From Coix lacryma-jobi var. lacryma-jobi (taxonomy: Eukaryota; Streptophyta; Magnoliopsida; Poales; Poaceae), in assembly GCA_009763385.1 (NCBI GenBank), contig CM019830.1, positions 92,940,649 through 93,004,648 of the forward strand: a stretch of DNA of 64,000 bases. Reading direction: 5' to 3'. Under the pieces are notes generated by a model. The model saw only the letters and a program-made list of their open reading frames with translations, searched no databases and had not been told where the DNA came from. This document shows, piece after piece, positions 1 through 12,217 of the stretch (the stretch's first letter is position 1; the number at the start of each line of letters is the position of its first letter). The translations under genes were made by a program, and so were the position numbers.

Positions 1-1373
1 CTCCGGCGACCATGGCGAGCGGCGGACGGCGGTGTACCCTCACTACCAAACCCTAATTGGCTAAACCAACACCACCAACGTCTTCTACGGTTCAAGGTGA
101 CTCGCGAACGCTAGCTAGGACAAACGGATGGGCACGGAAAGGGGGTTGGCCACGGTGGACCGAGCTCGTCGGCCATGGTGGACACAGTGTACCACGGTCA
201 CCAAACCCTAATCGGCCAAACCGTCACCTTCTACCTTTTCCACGAACCTCACTGACCCTTGAACGTGAGCTAGGGCATCACGAAACCACGGGAAAGAGGC
301 CAGCCATGGCAAACCGAGCTCGGCGGTCATGGCGGCCATGGCGGCGGCTCATCCCGGGGCCTGCCTAGGGTTTCCTATGGGGCGCTAAGGGTAGCAAGAG
401 GTGCGGGGGCTCACGGCGAAGCTTTGTGGGTGGTTGGGTTTGCGGCGAGGCGACCGGACGGCGGTGAATGGCGGCGGCGCTTGCTTTTCCCCCCTTTTCT
501 GCCCGAGCGCCGGCGAGAGCGAGAGAGACAGAACAGGAGGGAAGTGGAGCGGCTTGGCTACACGAGTGCAGGCGGGCGGGCCTTGTGCTCGCCACGCCGC
601 GCGCGGACGCGGGCTCGCCAGGCGTCGGGCGCCACGCGGCGGCCAAGCTCTGGCGCGGTCGGCCACGACCACGGCCGATTCAAACTGAATCGCCGTGTTC
701 AGGCGCTAATGGCAGACTGACGGCCAGGATTTTGGACGCGATTATCTCCTAATCCACTCGATGAAACGCTAAACCACTTGTTCCATTGAGTAGAGTTACA
801 TGTCGACTACAACTTTGGTTACAAGGTCAAGCTTTGGTTCGGCCTAGATTGCTCTCGGGAAAGCTCCAAAGATTACTCAGCGAAACTTGTTTCGGCAGTT
901 AGGACTTTGAAAAATTTTACTAAGTCTAATCTCCCCCATTTCTGCCTTGTGGGTCCTAAAACACCTGGTTAAACTCATTTTCATGAGTTGGCCCTTGAAC
1001 ACTTTTTGTTCTACTCTAAATTCTACACACTTTTGGATAAGGGCCCACTGCCATGCAAAGCTTCTATCAAGGAGGTCTTAGTCAAACAAAAGGACTCCTA
1101 GGGCTCTATTAAGGCAACTACGGGCCAGGAACTCGGTTAGCCAAAATGACCAACACAAACCTAGCTTCATTTTGATTCCTCAACAAGGTTCAACTACTTA
1201 GGAGACTCACACACTCCAAAAGCAAGTCAAACAAGCATCACACCAAGCATAACATTACAAGCCAACACATGAAATGACACCTTACAAAAGAATGCAACGT
1301 GTGATGATGATGCTTTATGCTTATGAGATGTCAAGTTATGCATTTGGGGTTGATTAACACCAGGGGTGTTACA
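1..1373 (-). repeat. 3' LTR of Tekay-1, partial
   Basis: Read on the minus strand the LTR opens with TGTAACACCCC at 1373, directly after a purine tract. It aligns to 10970-12207 joined to 18584-18718, and the match shows that the right-hand copy is split by another element. The remaining roughly 3 kb lies left of the window. Short open frames in the GC-rich first 750 bases have no recognisable domain and recur in the other LTR, so I do not call them genes. Confidence 0.9.
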
Positions 1374-4300
1374 GCCCTCCCCTCCTTAAAGGAATCTCGT
1401 CCCGAGATTTGAGTTACTAACCGGTCTTTATAAAATTGTGGATACACTTCTTTTAAATAGTCTTCCATTTCCCAAGTGGCATCTCGGTCATCTTGTTCAT
1501 TCCAAGACACTTTATATTGCTTCACTATTCTTCCGCGAGTTACTCTTTCCTTTTCATCAAGTACCTCGACACGGCTTCACTGAATAAGTGAGATCGGATT
1601 GCAACTTGATACTGGCTGGTTGTACCTCTTCTTCTGGAACTCGAAGACATTTCTTTAATTGTGACACATGGAAAACAGGGAATATAGCTTTTCAATGTTC
1701 TGGCAGTTGTAGTTGATAAGCTACTTCTCCCCTCCTTTCCACGATCCTGTATGGTCCCACAAATCTTGGCGCTAGCTTTCTTTTTACGCCAAGGCGTCTG
1801 ACACCTTTCATGGGTGACACTTTCAGATACACATAATCGCCTTCGTTGAATTCAAGCGGCTTTCTCCTCTTGTCTGCATAGCTCTTTTGTCGAGACTGCA
1901 GCAGCTGCCATATGTTGTTGGATTATCCTAACTTGTTCTTTTGCTTCAGTTAACAAAATCAATTCCGTAGTATCAACGTTCTCCTGGTTCAACCCAATTT
2001 ACCGGTGTCCTGCATCTTCTACCATAAAGAGCTTCAAAAGGTGCCATCTGTATGCTTTCTTGATAGCTATGTTATATGCAAATTCAGCTAAAGGTAACCA
2101 TTTTTCCCAAGATCCTTTTGCTGAAATCACACAAGCTCTTAACATGTCCTCCAAAACTTGATTCACTCTTTCAGTTTGTCCCGATGTTTGGGGATGATAG
2201 GCAGAGCTACGGATTAGCTTTGTGCCTAATTCCTTTTGCAGTTTCTCCCAAAACGGCGCAGTAAACTGCGATCCATGATCCGAAACTATAACCTTGGGTA
2301 TACCGTGTAGTCGAACAATTTGATTGATATATATTTCCGCATAGTCCGGTGCTCGATAACATGTTTTGACTGGAATGAAATGAGCGGTCTTGGTAAGACG
2401 ATCAACTATCACCCAAATTGAGTCATTTCCTTTCTGGGTGGTTTTTAAACCGGTGATGAAATCCATACCCACTTCTTCCCATTTCCACTCAGGTATTGGT
2501 AACGGTTGAAGTGTTTCGGCTGGCTTTAGGTGAATAGCTTTTACTCGACAACACGTGTCGCACCTGGCTACATATGCGGCAATCTCTTTCTTCATCTTGG
2601 TCCACCAAAATCTTGGACGCAAATCTTGATACATCTTACTGCTTCCAGGATGAATAGACAACATGGATAGATGAGCTTCATCCATGATCCAGTTTTTGAG
2701 CTCTCTGTTCTTAGGCACTACTAAGCGCTTGTCAAACCGTAATACTCCTGTCTCATCAATCCAAAAATGTTTTACTGGTTCAGTCGCGGTCTTCAGCCTT
2801 TCCTTGATATGATAAATTCCCCTATCTATTTTCTGCCCTTCAAGAATCTGGTCAACTAGGGTGCCTTGCAGCTTGATATTGTGTAAAATCACAGGGTGTA
2901 CGAGACTAAACTCGTCTTCTGGTTGTAACCTCAAATAGTTGTAGTGTGATTTCCGGCTCAAAGCGTCAGCAACCACATTTGCCTTTCCTGGATGATAATG
3001 TATCTGCAGATTGTAATCCTTGATTAGTTCAAGCCATCTTCTCTGCCTCATATTCAATTCAGGTTGAGTGAAGATATACTTGAGACTCTTGTGATCAGTG
3101 TACACATTACAGACGTTACCAAGCAGATAATGTCTCCAGATCTTCAGAGCATGCACCACAACGGCTAACTCTAAATCATGTGTAGGATAGTTAATCTCAT
3201 GTTTCCTCAATTGTCGTGAAGCATAAGCAATCACTCTGCCTTCTTGCATAAGAACGCAACCTAACCCAACCTTCGATGCATCACAAAAGACATCAAAAGG
3301 CTTCTCGATATCTAGTTGAGCTAAGACAGGAGCAGTGGTCAATAGTTTCCGCAAGGTACGGAAAGCTATTTCACATCCCTTCTGTCCATTCAAACTTATG
3401 ATCCTTCTGGAGCAAGCTTGTCATTGGTTTTGCAATCTTAGAAAAGTCGGGAATGAAACGATGATAGTATCCTGCTAATCCAAGGAAACTCTGAATCTCA
3501 CCGACTGAAGTAGGAGCGTCCCAATCCATCACTTCTTGTACCTTACTGGGGTCCACAGAAATTCCTTCTTCTAATAGAATATGACCAAGAAATTGTACTT
3601 GCTTCAACCAAAACTCACATTTGCTAAACTTAGCATAAAGTTTATGTTCTCGGTGTCTCATCAAAACAATCCTCAAATGTTCCGCATGATCGTCCCGGAT
3701 TTTCAGAGTATACTAGAATGTCATCAATGAACACCACTACAAACTTATCCAATTCCAGCATAAACACTGAATTCATCAAACTCATGAAGTATGCTGGGGC
3801 ATTTGTCAAACCAAAAGATATGACAAGATACTCATATAATCCATATCTGGTCGAAAAAGGAGTCTTTTGGATATCCTGTGGCCGAATCCTAATCTGGTGA
3901 TAACCTGACCTCAAATCGATCTTGGAAAACACCTTAGCTCTGGATAACTGGTCAAACAAAATATCTATCCGTGGCAAAGGATACTTGTTCTTGATAGTCA
4001 CAGCATTGAGCGACCGATAATCCACACACATACGTAGTGACTTATCCTTCTTCATGACAAACAACGCTGGGCATCCCCACTTGGATATACTAGGCTGAAT
4101 GAATCCTTTGTCCAAAAGTTCCTTAATCTGAGTTTTAAGTTTAGCTAATTCATTGGGCGGCATACGGTAAGGTCTTCTAGAGATTGGTGCAGTTCCAGGT
4201 AACAACTCAATTGCAAATTCCACTGCCCGCTTGGGCGGTAATCCTGGTAATTCATCTGGGAAACCATCCGGGAAATCTCGGATGACTGGGATTTTGGACA

Positions 4301-4751
4301 GGTCTTCTATAGATAAAGTGCAAGATAAATCAACGAAGTCAGCACCCCGGGGAAGAGAGATGCGTAACTTGGTGTTCGTCCTTCCATCAGATAAGGTAAG
4401 AACCCTATTTGCAGTGTCTAACACCGCATTCCACATACTCATCCAACTCATCCCTAGGACTACATCCATACTTAGTCCCGGCAGAATTACTAAGTTAGCT
4501 CCGAATTTGTGCCCTCCAATGTCGATGGTTGCATTACACACCATCTGCCTAGATAACACGCTACTCCCCATGGAGCTTACGCGAAACCCATAATCCATTT
4601 CAGACACCTCTTGATTATGTTTTTGTGCAAATGCTTTGCTCATGAATGAATGTGATGATCCAGTATCAAATAAAACAACTACAGGATGATGGTTAACTAG
4701 ACACATACCGGCAGTCACGGGTTCTCCGGCACGAGCTTCTTCAGCGGTCAT
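1331..4751 (-). pseudogene. Tekay-1 pol: protease, RT, RNase H, integrase, chromodomain (frameshifted)
   Basis: Domains in order on the minus strand: aspartic protease with LFDTGSSHSF near 4665; reverse transcriptase with the catalytic VVFIDDILVYS near 3710; Ty3-type RNase H (FCDASKVGLG, then TDHKSLKYI) from 3390; integrase with a CDTC zinc-site half and the D, D, E core (IVDRLTK, VSDHGSQF, GQTERVNQ) down to about 2150; and a C-terminal chromodomain at 1525-1400 with the ATWE core. It would copy element RNA and insert the cDNA. Frame breaks lie near 3690, 3385 and 2040, so it is not expected to be functional. The last frame runs through the PPT and 14 codons into the 3' LTR, stopping at 1331. 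A TAA at 4776-4778 separates gag from protease in the same frame. Confidence 0.9.
1374..1387 (-). other. Polypurine tract of Tekay-1
   Basis: The minus strand reads AAGGAGGGGAGGGC immediately before the LTR start TGTAACACC. Plus-strand DNA synthesis starts at such a tract. It also encodes the end of the pol reading frame. Confidence 0.85.
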
Positions 4752-4778
4752 GTTGTGCAGACGTGCGGGGTAGTTGGC

Positions 4779-5792
4779 TTATTGCTTCTTTGGGTGAGGG
4801 CAATATCTTGCGAAGTGTCGCTCTTGGTTGCAATTGTAACAGGGTCCCCGAACCAAAGGTTTCCCTCCTGTTGAGCTGCCCTGACCTCCACGAGCTTGGG
4901 TAGCAGCTATCTTGTATGGCCTCTGATTGCGCTGAGCTTGCGGCTGACTTTTCTTTTGCGGCGGCCTGAAACGTGCCCCCAGCGCTGGTGGTCGATACTG
5001 GGATCGTTGAGCTGGTGGTCCCTTAGGTTGAGATGGTCCTGAGTCAAAAGTCCTCTTCCGGGCCTTACTTGCAGCATGCTTATTATTGTGATTCTCTTGG
5101 ATCAAGCAATCACTGATAAAGTCATTGAAAACGGTACGAGAAGATGTACCCCCTGATTTTCCCATTTTGGTGTTCAAACCTCTCTTGAAACTAGCAATCT
5201 TTTTAGCATCTGTGTTCACGAAGTCTGGAGCATAACGTGACAAAGAGTTAAACAAGTGATGGTACTCAGTAACAAATCGAGTCCCTTGTGTCAAGCTCAT
5301 GAATTCTGCCACTTTCATCTGAGTCAGGCCTGGCGGAATATAGTGCCCTCGAACAACTTCGGTGAACATCCTCCAAGTGACAGGAACGTTGGCAGGATAG
5401 GTGGTGCGGTGATGCCCCCACCAAATCCCGGCTGGCCCCTGCAGCTGGTGTGCAGCATATTCTGCCTTGAGCTCCTCTGTGAGCCTTAGCAAATGAAACT
5501 TTTGTTCCATGGTATGCAACCATTCTTCTACCTCTAAGGGTTCAGTAGCTTCCTTGAAGATGGGTGGCCTAGTATCCAAGAAATCCCTAAAGGAACTATA
5601 TTGATTTGGCTCTGGACGCTGTTGACCATGCGCCAGATTCTCTCACAGCAAAGCTTCAATGTTGCGTTGGCTTCCCAGAAATTGGGCGAAAAGCTGCTCG
5701 GGAGTGGCTGGTGGAGGAGGTGGTGGATTGCGGTTGTCCCTGGGGTCCTCATTTCCACCACTACCGCCAGCTCCACTACGAGTTGTCGTCAT
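4779..5792 (-). pseudogene. Tekay-1 gag (one in-frame stop)
   Basis: The nucleocapsid-capsid precursor starts at an ATG at 5792, directly after an acceptor-like TACATGCAG. About 338 codons follow in one frame, interrupted only by TGA at 5645-5643 (codon 50). The N-terminus is Gly- and Pro-rich. The middle has the Retrotrans_gag look (WLHTMEQKFHLL, WWGHHRTTYP, FMSLTQGTRFVTEYHHLFNSL). The C-terminus is basic and ends in one zinc knuckle, CYNCNQERHFARYC (C-X2-C-X4-H-X4-C). Protease follows in the same frame after a TAA. The 5793-6126 gap to ORF1 has no coding signal. The start choice rests on continuity of frame and the acceptor-like site. Confidence 0.85.
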
Positions 5793-6126
5793 CTGCATGT
5801 ATTAATAGCAAGTGATCATTAGGCGAAGTTGCAATTATTGTAGAGAACAATAGATCATGCCTACTGAATTCATTCGGAAAATGAATTCACCAAACAATCA
5901 CAGAGGCATAATAAATTTCAATCCACATCGCAGCATCACATAATAAGATCGCTTAATACATATCATGCAAAAGCCAACATAAACATCCATAGTTTGGCCC
6001 ATACATATGGGACTTTCCAAGGTCTCACACCACGTGCACATAAGAGTTCACTACTCCCGCTTACATCCAGCCCATAACACAAGCAAAAGATCGGGCTTGC
6101 CAACATACATAAAAGATCACTAAGCT

Positions 6127-7164
6127 CTAAGCATACGATCTAGAATACTCTCTAGCAATGTCACCATCGTAACCATCCTCACTAGACACGTCTGAGGAAC
6201 TACTAGAAGAGCTACTCGGATCCGGGTCCTCCTGTGGAAAGATGAGATTCCTCTCATTCTCCCTGCGGTGGATCTCCTCGTGCAAGCGGTCATTATAATC
6301 CTGCAGGTGGTGAAGTTGCAGCTCTAGGTCTCCTACTCGCAACCTCAACAGCCTATTCTCCTTTGAAGCACATATGCCCTCAATACAAACACCTCGAAGT
6401 GACTCCTCGGTCTCCCTCATGATCAAGGCCAAGAAGGTAGCATACTCCTGCTGAACACTGAGCTGATGAGCGGTCTCCTGCTCTCTCTGAAGTGCCTGGT
6501 CCCTCTCCACAGTCATGTCAGCTAGCTGGGTGGTGAGGAGGTCTATCTCTGTAGCATGCTCCTCCTGCCTGCGATGCTGTGCAGCCATCTCCTCACTAAG
6601 AATATGGTCCAGGTGATAATAGCTACGCGATAGGCATCCATAGGTAGCCATGAGTGCAGCCATAGCACTCCCGGCTGGTCCTACACAATGCTCCCTCTCA
6701 AGCGAACTAGCCTCAAGAACTGCGGCTCCTGGCTGACGCCACACTGACTGATAAGGATCTGCTGTCGGGAAGATGCTGGCTGTAGCCTGGGCAACCACCT
6801 CCGGATGGTCCTCCATAATATCCTGGAGAACGGTGTAAGCAACTCTGTTGGCTCCATCCCATGGGGTCCTCCCCTGCAACGCAAACACCCGGCAGCACCA
6901 GACGTGATCCTGATCCTCACGGCTAGGCACGTCAACCTCCACCGTGTACATATGGCGATCCTTAGACATCTGCACGCGATGCCAGTCGTACTGTGGCTCC
7001 TGGCCCTCTTGGTATCCCACCAAGTGCAATACCCTCCAAAGGATGGTGGGCATGCCAAACTCGTCTAAGAAGTCCTCCAATCCTTCGGCGGTCCATGGTC
7101 CCAACATGTAATTAGGCCTCTTGCCTCCGGTTGACTTATGAGCTGTGCGCTTGGTACGGGCCAT
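6127..7164 (-). CDS. Tekay-1 ORF1: accessory protein with histone H3 tail-like N-terminus, 345 aa, intact
   Basis: A 345-codon frame without stops lies between the 5' leader and gag. Residues 2-17 read ARTKRTAHKSTGGKRP, 13 of 16 identical to the histone H3 tail (changes Q5R, R8H, A15R), keeping K4, K9, S10, T11 and K14. Met before Ala is normally removed, which would expose the free ARTK end. Residues about 20-190 look globular and match no family I know (PWTAEGLEDFLDEFG, WHRVQMSKDRHMYTVEVD). Residues about 195-310 are heptad-like coiled coil ending in YNDRLHEEIH. The tail is acidic with eight serines in a row. The end shares the coiled-coil motif and acidic tail with Tekay-2 ORF1, so the two look homologous. 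It is the only intact frame of this element. The role is unknown; a chromatin or integrase-docking function is inference. Confidence 0.8.
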   Translation of the reverse strand: MARTKRTAHKSTGGKRPNYMLGPWTAEGLEDFLDEFGMPTILWRVLHLVGYQEGQEPQYDWHRVQMSKDRHMYTVEVDVPSREDQDHVWCCRVFALQGRTPWDGANRVAYTVLQDIMEDHPEVVAQATASIFPTADPYQSVWRQPGAAVLEASSLEREHCVGPAGSAMAALMATYGCLSRSYYHLDHILSEEMAAQHRRQEEHATEIDLLTTQLADMTVERDQALQREQETAHQLSVQQEYATFLALIMRETEESLRGVCIEGICASKENRLLRLRVGDLELQLHHLQDYNDRLHEEIHRRENERNLIFPQEDPDPSSSSSSSSDVSSEDGYDGDIAREYSRSYA

Positions 7165-7940
7165 CTATAAGAAGTTTATCCACATAGGTTTTCATTAGTT
7201 GGAGAACAACTTTTATTAGGAAACCAGGACGGATAACATAAGGAAGGAAGTAAGATTAATGCAAGGTTATATGATCATGATGCATGCACGTAACATACGT
7301 CCTCACTGTCTAACAAGCTAATGCCTAGACGGTGGCATACACGTTCACTCATAGCGTTAACTAGATGTACTATACGTTCGCAAGTTAGCATACCTGCAGA
7401 AATTCATTTCAGCCCTGCCCACAGTATGAATATCATGCATTGCTGAACTTAAATCTAATACTAACATTAGGTGCACACCCAGTATATACGTAAGCAGTAT
7501 ATGCACCCATCAGAATAATATTACTCCCACAATTAAGTACCTTCACCTATACTTGTATGTAACAGGTATACATGCCGGCAGCCATTGAAGCACTCCCCTA
7601 GATTGGCGGTTGTCCAATCATGCTCTCACAACTCACTTATTACCTTGGCGTAGAGGCAATTGATCCATACATTACTATTCCGAAGAATAGCACCCATACA
7701 ATTTCACCCTTGTCGTATGGATGATAGAAACAACAGAATTTAAATATGATGCATGACCCCCAAGTTAGTACTTAAATAGCCACCTAAAAACCTACTAGGC
7801 ATAAGGACTTGGTCACTGGCACACCTTAATCCTTATCAATAAGATTTTTCAAACCCTATTATAGTTTATATGTTTTTAGCAGATAAAATTTTGATTTGAA
7901 AATACGATTTTTCAAATATACTCACGAATAGTAACGCTAA
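7165..7940 (-). other. Tekay-1 5' leader between PBS and ORF1
   Basis: This is AT-rich, non-coding sequence. The ORF1 ATG directly follows CTTCTTATAG on the minus strand, which resembles a 3' splice site. No other feature is visible. Confidence 0.6.
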
Positions 7941-7956
7941 CCATGCTCCGATACCA
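7941..7956 (-). other. Primer binding site of Tekay-1 (tRNA-iMet type)
   Basis: The minus strand reads TGGTATCGGAGCATGG, close to the usual Met-tRNA PBS TGGTATCAGAGC. It starts two bases (GC) after the LTR end TGTCACA. It fixes the element orientation and the inner edge of the 5' LTR. Confidence 0.9.
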
Positions 7957-7958
7957 GC

Positions 7959-10900
7959 TGTGACAGAACCGACCAATTTATACCAGATTAAGCACCGAAT
8001 CCCCGCTTACACAAAGATTACAGGTACTTAAACTCGTACAAACCCGGTAGTCCGGAAATCTCGAAGGATTTCAATCATTCAATAATAGCCAAGATCATAA
8101 TAGATTAGCATACATGTCCACGAGGTACATTCAGTTCGCACATAATTCAAATACATCGGAGTTCAACAGTTATTACAAACCATAGTTCGGAATTCAAAAG
8201 CGGAAGCAACATAGTTTTAAACATAAGTTCTTAGTTCACAATACGGTGCCATTGCCTGATCTGTCCACAAAAGCATCAGGAGAGATTAAGAGATGACCAT
8301 GCCCAAGGTCTAGTCACCACCCTCGATGGGGTACAGACAGTTCTCGCAATAGCCGTAGAAGCATTGCCCATCGGCAACAACAAGGGAATAGAACCCTGAG
8401 TATGAGAAGGTAGTCAGGTAGACTTACCCGCCATAAACCAGAAATAAACGACACCAAGGAGTATGCAAGGCTGTATCTGGGGTTGGCCATACTCACCTTT
8501 TGCATAAAAGCATTTTATTAAGTAAATAATCATCGTTAGAGTATTAGCAGTCAATTTTATGTAATCAACCTGATTAACTAGATTTGCACCTGATCTAGAG
8601 CAAACACTTGGCTAATTAATCAGGCAAGAGTGACTATTTAATCAATAGCCTTTCAGATTCAGTACCATAACCATCTTTAGTTCCATAAGTTACTACGGTA
8701 ACACATGCCCAGTCCAGTTACTCACTGTCCAGGAGCGATGGCGATTATAATCAATTCCTACCCAGCTGGGGATAAAATGTCGCACACTCGCCCGATCACA
8801 CCTTGCCTGGCAGCCGTCGGCGACCAATTCAGGAGATTCGAGAACACAACGTGCGGGACGGTCATGGGCCCTTCTACACCGGGGGTTATCTCAATGCCAG
8901 GTCGCTCAAGCTATAACTGCCCACGGTCATGCCAGGTCAATCAGGCCCCGCCTGTCCACGGACCATGCCAGGTTGCTCAGAATAGTTGCCCACGGTACAT
9001 ATAAGGCTCTGGATGTTAGGCGTGAACATCACCATCACCGGCTCGAATAACCTTACTCGGCTTCACGGGAGGTACCCGCACCTGCTCCGTTAAGTGATTG
9101 ACGCGTTCAAAATGACTGAGGTGTGCCTTCGTCGGGTCCTAATCGACACAGACGGGAGACTACTAGCACACAGGACCCATGTCCTGCCTGCTCCTACATC
9201 CCGCCCGGTCTCAGATTAATTATCACATGATTATCTCCATGATAGCACGGGCTAGTCAGGATAGTATCCACCTATATGAGGGAGGACAGGAAATCACCGA
9301 CTTTACGGTCTAAGCAGACTAAGCAGAAACGAGGCCTAGGACTTAACAGGGATATTAAGACAATAATTATAGGTGGACAAGGATAAGTAATTAATGCAGC
9401 AACAGTGTCACTCAAACTCCTATAACCTATGCAACAAACATATCAGGTTAATTTTGTAATTGCATCTGTAACCGTAGGAGTGGGATGCTCCGGGGCTTGC
9501 CTCGTTCAAAGTCGGAGGGTCGATGGTCGCGGACACTCAGGCAGGTCCTCAACGTCTTCTTCTTCGGTCCTCTCGTCCTGGGTCTCCTCCAGACACGGTT
9601 CCTCCGGTGGCGGGTTCTGGACTTCCACTACCGACCCTGTATGATGCATAACATGTATAAGTAAAATGAATGCACATGGGATGCATTGGGATTCAACATA
9701 GAAACAAGATAGCTCAGGAGATAAGCACATGTCATCTACTAAGATAACTCAGGAGATAACTAGTGATTACAAAAGACCTTAATATCCAACAAATCAATTA
9801 ACCAACCTAATTAGTTGGTCAGGATTTACAATAACCACAAACAAGCACTTTACTTAATTAATTTATTCTCCTTTCATTACTTGCTGAAATAAATCCATTT
9901 AATCAAGCCTATAACAGCAACCCATCCTAGACAGCTTCAGAAAAATCTACAGAAATTACTGGAAGTTAACAACACATAATCTAGTTTCTCTGCCCAAATT
10001 TCACCCTATTTGGACTAAACTCTATCCTCTACAAAAAAGACAATTTCTACCCTGAAAAGGTGCTTTGAACTACACATCCTAACAAAAAGTGTCAAACAGC
10101 AGATTTCCCATTTTTCTACTGAACTTCTTAGCACAAGAGCAGTGTATAAAAATTCTCAGGTTCATATTCCTCATATTTTAATTACTACAAATTAAACAAG
10201 AAAACAACATTTCATCACTTTAATTGCTACTGCCAAAATATTCCACAGAGCAACATCATATTACATTTTCCCAGAAAACTATTCATCAATACAACCTAAC
10301 AAAACAAGAATCACATTTTTCTGTAGATTACTATGCGTTTAACAAGATTTCAGTCTAAACATGAATTAAATATAGCTACACATAAATCTATCACAAACTG
10401 GACATATTATATTTTTCATGCATAGAACTCATCACAACAAACTTCACAAAACTATTTCACCTTTTTACCATTTACAAACTCAAGATATGAATTAAACAGC
10501 TAATCAAACATTTCTGAAAACCATTTAATCAAAACCCTGAAAAACCCTTTACCCTAAACTGCTACACGTACCCAAACTACTGCACCCAAGACACTGACAG
10601 CTGGGACTCGAGCCACTGGACTTGCGGGCCCCCGAGTCAAACCGGCCCCACCGATCATCCTCACCGAAGCAGGGGAGGGGTTGACCGCGGCGGAGCTCGT
10701 CGACGGCGACCTCCCCGGCGAAACGGACAACACCGCTCTACTCCTCTCCTCCTTCTGCACCCGGCGATAACACACACACAGGCCTAGCGCATGCTCGGAT
10801 CGAGCTCACCATTGACCATGGCGGCGCGGCCATGCTACGCCGGCTGGCTCCGGCCATCACGAGCTAAACTAACTCCTGATTCCTACTCCGGCGACCTTCA

Positions 10901-12207
10901 CAACCCAAACCCGAGGCTTAGGAGCCAGGGTTCTCACTCCGAGCATCCGCGACCACGGCCATGCCGACTCCGGCGACCATGGCGAGCGGCGGACGGCGGC
11001 GTACCGTCACTACCAAACCTAATCGGCTCTAAACCAACACCACCAACGTCTTCTACGGTTCAAGGCGACTCGCGAACGCTAGCTAGGACAAACGGATGGG
11101 CATGGAAAGGGGCTTGGCCGCGGCAGACCGAGCTCGCCGGCCATGGCGGACACGGTGTACCGCGGTCACCAAACCCTAACCGGCCAAACCTTCACCTTCT
11201 ACCTCTTCCACGAACCTCACTGGCCTCGAACGTGAGCTAGGGCGACACGAAACCACGGGAAAGAGGCTAGCCATGGCGAACCGAGCTCGGCGGTCATGGC
11301 GGCGGCTGATCCGGGGCTTGCCTAGTGTTTTCCTATGGGGCGCTAAAGGTAGCAAGAGGTTGCGGGGGCTCACGACGAAGCTTTGTGGGTGGTTGGGCTT
11401 GCGGCGAGGCGGCCGGACGGCGGGTGAACGGCGGCGGCGCTTGCTTTTCCCCCTTTCTGCCCGAGCGCCGGCGAGAGAGAGACGAGAGAGACAGAACGGA
11501 GAAGTGTGTGGCTTGGCTGTGCGAGTGCAGGCGGGCGGGCCTTGTGCTCGCCACGCCGCGCGCGGACGCGGGCTCGCCAGGGTCGGGCGACATGCGGCGG
11601 CCAAGCTCTGGCGCGGTCAGCCACGACCACAGCCGATTCAAACTGAATCGCCAGGTTCAGGCGCTAATGGCCGACTGACGGTTGGATTTTGGACGCGATT
11701 ATCTCATAATCCACTCGATGAAACGCTAAAACACTTGTTCCATTGAGTAGGGCTACATGCCGACTACAACTTTGGTTACAAGATCAAGCTTTTGGATCGG
11801 CCTAGATTGCTCTTGGGAAAGCTCCAAAGATTACTCAACGAAACTTGTTTCGGCAGTTAGGACTTAGAAAAAATTTTACTAAGTCTAATCTCCCCCATTT
11901 CTGCCTTGTGGGTCCTAAAACACCTGGGTTAAACACATTTTCATGAGTTGGCCCTTGAACACTTTTTGTTCTACTCTAAATTCTACACGCTTTTAGTTAA
12001 GGGCCCACTTCCATGCAATGCTTCTATCAAGGAGGTCTTAGTTAGTCAAACAAAAGGACTCCTAGGGCTCTATTAATGCAACTAGGGTCAGGAACTTGGT
12101 AGCCAAAATGACCAACACAAACCTAGCTTCATTTTGGACTCCTCGACAAGGTTCAACTACTTAGGAGACTCACACAACCTCAAAAGCAAGTCAAAACCAA
12201 GCACCAC
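7959..12207 (-). repeat. 5' LTR of Tekay-1, main part
   Basis: The LTR ends in TGTCACA next to the PBS at 7959 and runs right until Athila-1 interrupts it at about 12207. The last 135 bases resume at 18584-18718. Total length is about 4384 bases, nearly the same as the Tekay-2 LTR (4391). It has a GC- and CpG-rich block at about 10550-11650 between AT-rich arms. Short frames inside it show no domains and are not called. Confidence 0.85.
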
Positions 12208-12217
12208 AATAAGTAGT

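Noticed and set aside
57..752. Overlapping GC-rich open frames in both strands of the first 750 bases, repeated at 10791-11746
   Set aside because: They lie in the Tekay-1 LTRs, overlap in several frames, have biased Arg/Pro/Ala composition and no domain. They are by-products of GC-rich sequence.
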